Source: Acidobacteriota bacterium (GTDB lineage: Bacteria > Acidobacteriota > Terriglobia > Terriglobales > Acidobacteriaceae). From it: a DNA stretch of 10,045 nt. Below the pieces are notes generated by a model that did no database searches, was not told where the DNA came from, and was given only the letters and a program-made list of their open reading frames with translations. Position 1 is the first letter of the stretch; every line of letters starts with the position of its first letter. Shown here one piece after another: positions 1 to 4,960 of the stretch. Made by a program: the position numbers and the translations under genes. Location of the stretch: assembly GCA_019510535.1 (NCBI GenBank), contig JAEKKE010000342.1, positions 1-10,045 on the forward strand. Direction: 5' to 3'.

Positions 1-72
1 ACCTTCGGCTTGCCAGGGAAGGACGAGTACCGGATCGTGCTGTCCGGTCTCGGTCGACCACTCAGCGAGCAT
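1..72 (-). CDS. Unidentified protein, N-terminal 24 codons only (runs off left edge)
   Basis: On the minus strand an ATG at 72-70 opens a frame that stays open to the window edge and reads MLAEWSTETGQHDPVLVLPW followed by QAEG. A good Shine-Dalgarno (GCAGGAGG) ends 3 nt before the ATG. The start codon lies inside the last codons of the upstream hydrolase gene, whose TGA is at 64-62, so the two genes overlap by 11 nt in different frames. That is typical of translational coupling. The residue composition looks like a real protein start. I do not recognise the family from 24 residues, and I infer no function. The gene is the third member of the minus-strand cluster with the DUF72 and YheT-like genes. 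Confidence rests on the ribosome site and gene order, not on homology. Confidence 0.55.
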   Translation of the reverse strand, partial: MLAEWSTETGQHDPVLVLPWQAEG

Positions 73-901
73 GTGCCTCCTGCGGGATGTGCACGTGCTG
101 TTGCAGAAAGGCAAGTGCGGTGTGCTCGGCCCAGTAGCCGTCGTAGCTCTCAACAGGATCGGCAAGGAAGGCGCAGTGGCCGCCGTGCGCAGTCTCGACG
201 AAAGTGATGTTCGGGTTTGCAGCTATGACGGCGCGGGTCTCCGGTGTAATACGGATGAAGGGATCGTCCGCGGCGTGCAGGATCAGCGCAGGGACAGCAA
301 TGCGATCAAGAACGCGAGCGGCCGCGGCGCGATGATAGTAGTCGTCCGCACCGGTGAAGCCGCAGTAGGGCGTCATCACGCGCTCATCGAATTCACGGAT
401 TGAGCGAACATTGTTCGCGCGTGAAGGATCGTATATCTGCGGAAAGAGTTCACACTTCCGCTGATAGCGCGCCAGCAGGCCGCGCAGGAACTTCCACTCA
501 TAGACACGGTTGCGCCCCAGATGCAGCCGATCGGCTGAGGGGCCAAGATCGATGGCGGGAGAGATACCGACGACCGATTGCAACTCGGCATGTTCATGCG
601 GATGACAGACCAGCCCGCGGCCCATAGCTTGGAAGCATTGCCACGCATGTACTGCGAGGAGGAGGAGCCTTCGAGGCCATGCAGCAGAATGGCCGAGGCC
701 ATGCAGCAGAATGGCCAGAGGAGCATCGGAAGATGGCTGCCAGTTGCAATGGCACAGGATCTGCGTCTCGGGTTCGGTCTGTATGTAGACGGCCTCAGAC
801 GAAGGCAAGTGTGGATCACGCTTCAGAAAGTTGCCAACCAGCGTCTGCAGATCGCCGTGCCGCACCCAGCGGCGCGGTTTGAAGTGCCTACTGTGACTCA
901 C
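62..901 (-). CDS. YheT-family alpha/beta hydrolase, internally rearranged and probably inactive
   Basis: The ends of this 279-residue product match the YheT/AB-hydrolase-4 family of cytoplasmic serine esterase-like proteins. The N-terminal LAILLHG strand and oxyanion region is at residues 62-68. The second half has VVGISPAIDLG (110-120), the NRVYEWKFLR segment (131-140), the family's SIREFDERV (167-175), the acid loop HAADDPF (209-215) and the histidine loop TAHGGHCAF (237-245). Between residues about 70 and 107 the reading is nonsense, rich in W, R and H. The expected family sequence EGSSSSQYMRGNASKLWAAGW appears instead in the next frame at 589-693. The shift is caused by a 22-bp tandem duplication (673-716). 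The frame is regained near 580-592, where the roughly 50 residues that normally carry the G-x-S-x-G nucleophile elbow are missing. Family members are usually about 320-340 residues. The start is GTG, overlapping the TGA of the DUF72 gene as GTGA. It is an open frame, but without the catalytic serine I infer a pseudogene or dead enzyme. Confidence 0.8.
   Translation of the reverse strand: MSHSRHFKPRRWVRHGDLQTLVGNFLKRDPHLPSSEAVYIQTEPETQILCHCNWQPSSDAPLAILLHGLGHSAAWPRRLLLLAVHAWQCFQAMGRGLVCHPHEHAELQSVVGISPAIDLGPSADRLHLGRNRVYEWKFLRGLLARYQRKCELFPQIYDPSRANNVRSIREFDERVMTPYCGFTGADDYYHRAAAARVLDRIAVPALILHAADDPFIRITPETRAVIAANPNITFVETAHGGHCAFLADPVESYDGYWAEHTALAFLQQHVHIPQEAHAR
580..592 (-). other. Inferred deletion junction that restores the hydrolase frame
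   Basis: In the shifted frame the family-like text ends with SVIRMNM at about 589. In the original frame the family-like text resumes with LQSVVGISPAIDLG at about 582. Intact relatives have about 50 residues between these two blocks, including the R-x-C-G-G stretch and the G-x-S-x-G nucleophile motif. Neither is found here in any frame. The missing segment must be 1 modulo 3 in length to compensate the 22-bp duplication. The exact breakpoint cannot be fixed without an intact homologue. Confidence 0.65.
673..716. repeat. Perfect 22-bp tandem duplication inside the hydrolase gene
   Basis: Two identical 22-bp units, 673-694 and 695-716, lie head to tail with no spacer. In the coding direction each unit spells the AILLHGL segment. 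Having two copies adds 22 bases, which is +1 modulo 3, and moves translation from the ancestral frame to a non-native one. Removing either copy rejoins PLAILLHGL directly to EGSSSSQYMRG, the continuation expected for YheT-type hydrolases. This is the signature of replication slippage or a recent duplication. Confidence 0.95.
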
Positions 902-1644
902 TGGGATGCCGCCTGTTCCAGCAGCGAAGCCGCTGCCAGCACACCTGCCGGTTCATCCTCGTGCTTGAAGTAGGCAAAGACATCGCGCGTCTGCGTCAAC
1001 TCTGCGAAATGAGCCTGGTAGCGCGGCAGATCATCAGCGGTAAAGTGTGCCGGGTTGCGTAGACGGAAGAAGGTGAAATCGGCCGCGGTATGCACCTCGG
1101 GCGTGACCAGATCTTCGCTTTCGGCGACGCAGAGCGCTGCGTTGTGGTTGCGCAGGGCGTCGTAGGTGGCATCGGCAAACCAGCTCTCGTGACGAAACTC
1201 AAAGGCAACGCGATAGTCGCGCAACGTGGGCAGATCAAGAAAGGCGTTGAGGCGGTCGAGGTCTGCCTTGAAGTTCGGAGGAAGTTGAAAGAGCAAAACA
1301 CCGAGCTTTTTCGCGGCATAGGCATGTGCGAGGGAGCCGGTGAAGGCATCGACCAGAGGGCCGCAGTCGCGCAGACGCTTGATGTGGGTGATAATCTGCG
1401 GCGCTTTGAAGCTGAAACGGAACTTCTCAGGCACCGCGGCGACCCAACCAGCGACCATGGCGTTGGTGGGCAACGCGCGGAACGTATAGTTCACTTCCAC
1501 GGAGTTACAGCGGGTCGCATAGTACGGGAGGAACTGTTTTGCGGGAGTCTTGGCGGGGTAAAAGCCAGGCTTCCACGTGGGATAGGCCCAGCCTGAGCTT
1601 CCGGCATACAACGCGCGCGTGAGGCTGGGAGACAGTTCGCTCAA
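898..1644 (-). CDS. DUF72 (YecE-like) domain protein
   Basis: This 248-residue protein is a full-length DUF72/YecE family member (COG1801). These are soluble TIM-barrel-like proteins of unknown biochemical role that some authors relate to nucleic-acid-processing barrels. Diagnostic segments are YAGSSGWAYPTWKPGFYP (13-30), the NSVEVNYTFRALP strand (47-59), KFRFSFKAPQIITHIKR (74-90), GVLLFQLPPNFK (about 115-126), VAFEFRHESWF (about 145-155) and the C-terminal VFAYFKHEDEPAG. The best start is a TTG at 1644-1642. No ATG or GTG lies in frame upstream before a stop, and no strong Shine-Dalgarno is visible, so the start is uncertain by a few codons. Its stop overlaps the GTG of the hydrolase gene (GTGA), so the two are probably translated together. 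DUF72 function is not known and I do not assign one. Confidence 0.9.
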   Translation of the reverse strand: MSELSPSLTRALYAGSSGWAYPTWKPGFYPAKTPAKQFLPYYATRCNSVEVNYTFRALPTNAMVAGWVAAVPEKFRFSFKAPQIITHIKRLRDCGPLVDAFTGSLAHAYAAKKLGVLLFQLPPNFKADLDRLNAFLDLPTLRDYRVAFEFRHESWFADATYDALRNHNAALCVAESEDLVTPEVHTAADFTFFRLRNPAHFTADDLPRYQAHFAELTQTRDVFAYFKHEDEPAGVLAAASLLEQAASQ

Positions 1645-1661
1645 GGGTGATAACAGAAACG

Positions 1662-1682
1662 CGATAAAAGCCCATCAGGCTT
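1662..1682 (-). terminator. Weak stem-loop plus T-run after the SGNH gene
   Basis: Read on the minus strand, AAGCC and GGCTT (1678-1682 and 1668-1672) form a 5-bp stem around a 5-nt loop, followed by TTATC. It lies about 90 bp after the SGNH lipoprotein stop and only 18 nt before the TTG of the DUF72 gene. It could end the lipoprotein transcript, or sit in the DUF72 leader. The stem is short, so the call is tentative. Confidence 0.3.
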
Positions 1683-1767
1683 GAAACACTGTAGCCGTGT
1701 GGACATCTTCAAGTTACAGCCATTCGGGCGCCCTCTGCAATACGCGGCAGGGGGCCTGATAGCAGGA

Positions 1768-2880
1768 TTAATTTCCAATTCCGTGGGGGAAGATCGATGT
1801 GATAAGGAACTGGGTGATATCTCGATCGCCCGCTTCCGACGGATGAATCGAATCCAGGAAAAACCCCTTGGCATTCCCTTCTTCAAACGAGCCCCAGCGG
1901 CTATGAATATTGAGGAATGGATATCCGTACTTCAACGCTTTTTGTTTGAGAATCCAATCAAGTTTATCTCTGCACGAGTTTGTACCGCAGGTCTGCTTGC
2001 CCCATTCCGCTGCGAGAACGAGGACTGGAACACCGGCTTGTTTCAGGTCCGCAAAGACAGACTCCACGTTGGCAGCATATCGGCTGGAAGGGTAATCGAT
2101 GTCATTTTGACCGTATTCATAGATCACCAGGCCGATATTGGGAACCAGCTTCAGCCAGTCATGGTGCGAGGGGTCTCCAACCAGTTGCGACGTAGTCTGC
2201 GGAATGGCGGCATTCAGCAGGGCAACCCCCGTGTTCCCGATTGTCGCCCATTCCGACATAAAATTCAGGTCGCCGTCTTGTCCTGGGGTCACTTCAAGCT
2301 CGTGCGCTACATCAGGCCCACTGACGTGATACTCATTCATACATGCGAGCGGCCGGTTGGAAGACTGGAAGCAGAGCTGAGCCGTTCGAGCTTGCTTGTC
2401 GATTCTCACCGAGCCTGCCTTGCTGGCCGAGGATGTGTATGCAATCACGCGTATGGTGTCGCCTCGAAAGCCGCAGTTCATGGAACTCGACGTCGAAGAG
2501 CTCGTCGCTGCCGCTCCGAAGGTCTCTTCGGTAAGTCCATAGTGCAGAACGGGTGTCCACGTACCAAGCTGGAAGCAGGCATCGCTTACCAGAGACCGTG
2601 CGTCGAGAAAATTCTTGCTGGTGACATCTGAACCGACGCCATACTTCGCCTGCAGGGCGGCCGTGAAGTAATAGGTGAAATTCTGTGCGTTGCCATGGGC
2701 TCCATGGGCAATGGAGTCTCCAAGGACAACGATCGTTGTCTGCTTCTCCGCTGCCGCTGCCAGCTTCGCCTTGAACATCGTGAAGGTTGGATTATCCGGC
2801 TCAAAGTGAGTCGATATATCGTATCCGGACCCACACCCTAACAGCCCAAGCATCAGGAAACACGCAAGAACGCGCCGCAG
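1768..2880 (-). CDS. SGNH/GDSL-type hydrolase lipoprotein
   Basis: Predicted exported lipoprotein with an SGNH esterase/lipase fold. From the proposed start the product is 370 residues. A short basic n-region (RR) is followed by a hydrophobic core and the lipobox LLGC, with Cys16 as the lipidated residue. The SGNH blocks follow: VVLGDSIAHG with nucleophile Ser56 (block I), YEYGQNDIDY with the G-x-N-D of block III (about 257-260), and LDSIHPSEAGD with the catalytic D343-x-x-H346 (block V). The substrate is unknown; acyl or acetyl esters of polysaccharides are typical for the superfamily. The start was chosen as CTG at 2880-2878, because GGAGG at 2886-2890 sits 5 nt upstream and gives an ideal signal peptide. 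There is no ATG, GTG or TTG in frame between it and a TTG at 2979-2977, which would add 33 residues before the signal peptide. An ATG at 2850, inside the hydrophobic core, would truncate the signal. The gene follows tRNA-His directly. Confidence 0.8.
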   Translation of the reverse strand: MRRVLACFLMLGLLGCGSGYDISTHFEPDNPTFTMFKAKLAAAAEKQTTIVVLGDSIAHGAHGNAQNFTYYFTAALQAKYGVGSDVTSKNFLDARSLVSDACFQLGTWTPVLHYGLTEETFGAAATSSSTSSSMNCGFRGDTIRVIAYTSSASKAGSVRIDKQARTAQLCFQSSNRPLACMNEYHVSGPDVAHELEVTPGQDGDLNFMSEWATIGNTGVALLNAAIPQTTSQLVGDPSHHDWLKLVPNIGLVIYEYGQNDIDYPSSRYAANVESVFADLKQAGVPVLVLAAEWGKQTCGTNSCRDKLDWILKQKALKYGYPFLNIHSRWGSFEEGNAKGFFLDSIHPSEAGDRDITQFLITSIFPHGIGN

Positions 2881-2885
2881 ACAAA

Positions 2886-2890
2886 CCTCC
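2886..2890 (-). promoter_or_regulatory. Ribosome binding site deciding a CTG start
   Basis: GGAGG on the minus strand, 5 nt before the CTG at 2880-2878. The CTG is the first codon of a perfect lipoprotein signal peptide. The alternative TTG at 2979 has no comparable site and would put a 33-residue polar stretch in front of the signal. Confidence 0.5.
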
Positions 2891-2937
2891 AGTGTCGGGG
2901 ACCTGGTTAGGGCAACGAGGCTCTTCTTTTCGAGACG

Positions 2938-2949
2938 CGGACGCGTCCG
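2938..2949. repeat. 12-bp perfect palindrome in the leader of the SGNH gene
   Basis: CGGACGCGTCCG is its own reverse complement. If the CTG start is right, it lies 57-68 bp upstream of the coding region, between tRNA-His and the gene. It could be an operator or an RNA hairpin, though GC-rich palindromes of this size are not rare. Confidence 0.35.
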
Positions 2950-2994
2950 ATTGAGCCCTTTTGCACAATCAATATTCAAATGTCAGGGGGAAAT

Positions 2995-3071
2995 TGGGGC
3001 GGCTAGAGGGATTTGAACCCTCGACATCGGGTGCCACAGACCCGCGTTCTAACCCCTGAACTATAGCCGCC
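2995..3071 (-). tRNA. tRNA-His (GTG anticodon)
   Basis: A complete cloverleaf can be folded by eye. The acceptor stem GCGGCTA pairs with TAGCCGC, the D stem GTTC with GAAC, the anticodon stem CGGGT with ACCCG around loop CTGTGGC (anticodon GTG), and the T stem GAGGG with CCCTC around TTCAAAT. The histidine-specific extra G at -1 (3071) faces C73 (2998), the identity element of bacterial tRNA-His. The 3' CCA is encoded (2997-2995). The gene has its own extended -10 promoter upstream. No clear terminator separates it from the SGNH gene, so read-through transcription is possible. Confidence 0.97.
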
Positions 3072-3082
3072 GTACCTCTGCA

Positions 3083-3091
3083 ATTGTAGCA
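3083..3091 (-). promoter_or_regulatory. Extended -10 promoter of tRNA-His
   Basis: On the minus strand TGCTACAAT fits the extended -10 consensus TGnTATAAT with one mismatch. It is placed 11 nt before the tRNA 5' end, giving a leader of about 5 nt. The -35 position has no TTGACA-like hexamer, as is usual for extended -10 promoters. Confidence 0.6.
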
Positions 3092-3130
3092 AAGGACGGC
3101 GGCGGGTGCCTGTGGGAGCCCGGGTACTCG

Positions 3131-3748
3131 CTAGTAATAGAGATACTTGCGCCAGTTGGCATCACTGGAGCCGATCATGCGCATGATGTGTCTGCTGGTA
3201 TGCAGGCTGAAGGGACGTGGCTCGCGTGCGAGCTTCATGTCAGTAAGCTCGTGCAGCAGCGAGTTTCCCTTCCTGCGGTTGCAGGTGTGGCAGCAAGCCA
3301 CCAGGTTCTCCCAGGTGGAAGCTCCGCCGCGCGAACGCGGAACGACGTGGTCGAGCGTGAGTTCGCCCGCGGTGAGCACGATGCCGCAGTACTGGCAGGT
3401 GTTGCGATCGCGCAGAAGGATGTTCTTGCGCGAGAGGGCGCGCGTCTGGTGCGGGATGCGTCGGTACTCCAGAAGGCGGATGACCGAGGGCATCTCCACC
3501 TTCACACGGGCGGAGTGCAGCTCAGTTCCCTGCGCCTCTTCGGTGCGGGCTACTCCCTTGAGCACCAGCACCAGGGCCCGGCGAGCACCGCAGATGTTGA
3601 TCGGCTCATACGAAGCGTTGAGCACCAGCACAGGGGTCTGCAGCGGCGAGGATCCCCGTGTGCGTTCCGGGGCATGTGCCGGCCCCAGACCGTGTTGCAT
3701 GGTGTGACACTTCGCCAGTGACTTCTGCTTGCGCGCCTTGCCGTGCAT
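3131..3748 (-). CDS. HNH endonuclease-family protein
   Basis: This 205-residue protein has an HNH_5-type nuclease module in its centre. The first zinc knuckle CQYC is at 118-121, LDHVVPRSRGG (132-142) holds the metal/catalytic D-H pair, an Asn sits in STWENLV (about 148), and the second knuckle CHTC is at 153-156 followed by NRRKGN. The N-terminal half contains the block TPVLVLNASYEPINICGARRAL (38-59), which is conserved in the widespread chromosomal HNH family of this length. That family is usually single-copy and its cellular role is unsettled. The ATG at 3748 has GGAGG at 3759-3763, 10 nt upstream. It starts 21 nt after the comF stop, so the two are almost certainly one transcript. Its nuclease motif is complete. 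No restriction or toxin partner is adjacent. The shared transcript with comF suggests DNA uptake or repair, but that is inference. Confidence 0.9.
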   Translation of the reverse strand: MHGKARKQKSLAKCHTMQHGLGPAHAPERTRGSSPLQTPVLVLNASYEPINICGARRALVLVLKGVARTEEAQGTELHSARVKVEMPSVIRLLEYRRIPHQTRALSRKNILLRDRNTCQYCGIVLTAGELTLDHVVPRSRGGASTWENLVACCHTCNRRKGNSLLHELTDMKLAREPRPFSLHTSRHIMRMIGSSDANWRKYLYY

Positions 3749-3769
3749 TCGTGTGTTTCCTCCGCTGCG

Positions 3770-4687
3770 TTAGATCAAACCCTGATTCTGTTGCAAACTC
3801 CCTGTCCCCGCGATCGATTGCTGGGATGTTGTCAATCCTGTCCACGGCACCGCCACATCACGTTGGGTACGAGCCAGAGTGGCGACGCGAGCACTGGCTG
3901 CACCTTCCCGCCGCAGGATGCGTGCGCACTCCCGCGCGGTGGCGCCGGTGGTGTAAATGTCGTCGATCAGCAGAATGTCCTTTTCCGCGATAGCCGCTTT
4001 GTCCCTGACCGCAAAGGCGCCGCGAAGGTTCTGCCGGCGTTGGCGCGGCGTGAGCAGGTACTGGTTCTCAGTCGACTTCACGCGGTGCAGTGCGTCGGCG
4101 ATGCGCAGGCGGAAGTTGTAGCGGCCATTTAGTACACGGACAACCTGTTCGGCAAGAAGCAGCGACTGATTGAAACCGCGCTCAGTCAGACGGTTGCGGA
4201 AGAGCGGCACCGGCACAACGATGGCGTTGCGGGAGAGGCCAGGCATCTGCCGAACCTCTTCGGCGAGCTTTTCACCGAGCAGGCGTGACAACACCGCCAC
4301 GCGTTCGAACTTGAAGAGCCCGACCATCTCACGCAGCGCTCCGGTGTACTCTCCGAAGGCCACGGCCTGCGTGAACGGCGGTGGGGAGAAGCGGCAGACA
4401 CGGCACAGGGGAGCGTCTTCGAGCCGTAGGGACTCAAAGCCAAGGGCTTCTCCGCACAGGGCGCACATAGAAATTGTCTGGGGAACCAGGAGTCCGCGGC
4501 AGGCATCGCAGACCGGCACGCGGGAGGCGCGCAGCAGGGGTTCGCGGCACACGCGGCAATCAGAGGGGAACAGAACAGTGGAGAGGCTGTCGGCCAGGTT
4601 TCGACCGGGCGGCGCATCACTTCGCCCAAGCACGTGACTTCGCAGGTAGCGGACGCGTGCGCGCCACCGTTCCACACCGAGCTTCAT
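3770..4687 (-). CDS. comF: ComF family phosphoribosyltransferase-like protein
   Basis: ComF-type protein, associated with natural transformation (ComFC in Bacillus, ComF in Haemophilus) and thought to act in the cytoplasm on incoming single-stranded DNA. Of its 305 residues, the N-terminal part carries four Cys pairs: DCRVC (44, 47), CDAC (60, 63), CALC (75, 78) and CRVC (95, 98), which can bind two zinc ions. A type I PRTase-like domain follows. It has VVPVPLFRNRLTERGFNQ (157-174), the family's signature around R-x-x-x-R-G-F-N-Q, and the PRPP loop DILLIDDIYTTGAT (237-250). It ends with a polar Q-rich tail of about 20 residues that looks non-conserved. At 305 residues it is longer than the common 220-240 because of an N-terminal basic extension of about 35 residues and this tail. 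The ATG at 4687 is the first possible start. It is co-transcribed with the HNH gene downstream. No other competence genes are in the window. Confidence 0.92.
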   Translation of the reverse strand: MKLGVERWRARVRYLRSHVLGRSDAPPGRNLADSLSTVLFPSDCRVCREPLLRASRVPVCDACRGLLVPQTISMCALCGEALGFESLRLEDAPLCRVCRFSPPPFTQAVAFGEYTGALREMVGLFKFERVAVLSRLLGEKLAEEVRQMPGLSRNAIVVPVPLFRNRLTERGFNQSLLLAEQVVRVLNGRYNFRLRIADALHRVKSTENQYLLTPRQRRQNLRGAFAVRDKAAIAEKDILLIDDIYTTGATARECARILRREGAASARVATLARTQRDVAVPWTGLTTSQQSIAGTGSLQQNQGLI

Positions 4688-4765
4688 GTCTGCAGCCTGA
4701 CTGAAGACGCACCTCGATTGGCCGGCGCAGGTTGAAAGAGGTTACATCTTGCGCCAGTTGGTCGC

Positions 4766-4800
4766 AGTATACCCATAGGTTGTGCGGTAACGCCAGTCAA
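4766..4800 (-). promoter_or_regulatory. Candidate comF promoter
   Basis: On the minus strand TTGACT (4800-4795) is a good -35 hexamer. A 17-nt spacer leads to TATGGG, directly followed by TATACT (4771-4766), which is the better -10 but sits at 23 nt. The true -10 is therefore ambiguous. Transcription would begin about 70 nt before the comF ATG. Confidence 0.4.
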
Positions 4801-4816
4801 TATCTTGAGAAAGATA
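4801..4816. promoter_or_regulatory. Inverted repeat abutting the comF -35 region
   Basis: TATCTT and AAGATA form perfect 6-bp arms around GAGA. The repeat touches the upstream edge of the candidate -35 of comF. The position would suit an activator site, and the divergent OPT gene lies on the other side. Only the inverted symmetry is seen; a regulatory role is inference. Confidence 0.3.
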
Positions 4817-4906
4817 GGAACCAGCGAGGATGCAGACAATAGCGGCGCGGGTGATGCTATTGAAACGAAGGAAGTAAGGACTACAAGCTCTATCGGATAG
4901 ACCGAA

Positions 4907-4933
4907 TTGATCCATCGACTTCGCTGATACACT
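4907..4933 (+). promoter_or_regulatory. Candidate promoter of the OPT transporter gene
   Basis: TGATACACT (4925-4933) fits an extended -10 (TGnTATAAT with two mismatches). TTGATC (4907-4912) lies 15 nt upstream as a weak -35. Transcription would start near 4940, leaving a leader of about 20 nt that contains the AAGGA ribosome site at 4946-4950. Confidence 0.4.
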
Positions 4934-4960
4934 CCTGCTCAACATAAGGATTGCTCATCG

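Noticed and set aside
10..207. 65-codon plus-strand open frame at the left edge
   Set aside because: The product is Arg/Ser/Gln-rich low-complexity text. The minus strand here carries the hydrolase end and a plausible next gene start.
1681..2631. Long plus-strand open frame (316 codons) antisense to the SGNH gene
   Set aside because: It has no recognisable domain and lies opposite a minus-strand frame that has a lipobox and SGNH blocks I, III and V. It is a shadow of that gene.
4747..4762. 14-bp match (CCAACTGGCGCAAG on the minus strand) to the end of the HNH gene near 3145-3158
   Set aside because: It encodes NWRK in both places, but one match of this length is expected by chance in about 10 kb on two strands, and the flanks do not align.
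4742..4945. 67-codon minus-strand open frame upstream of comF
   Set aside because: No Shine-Dalgarno precedes its ATG, it is not like any family I know, and it overlaps the candidate comF promoter and the OPT leader on the other strand. A small real gene cannot be fully excluded.
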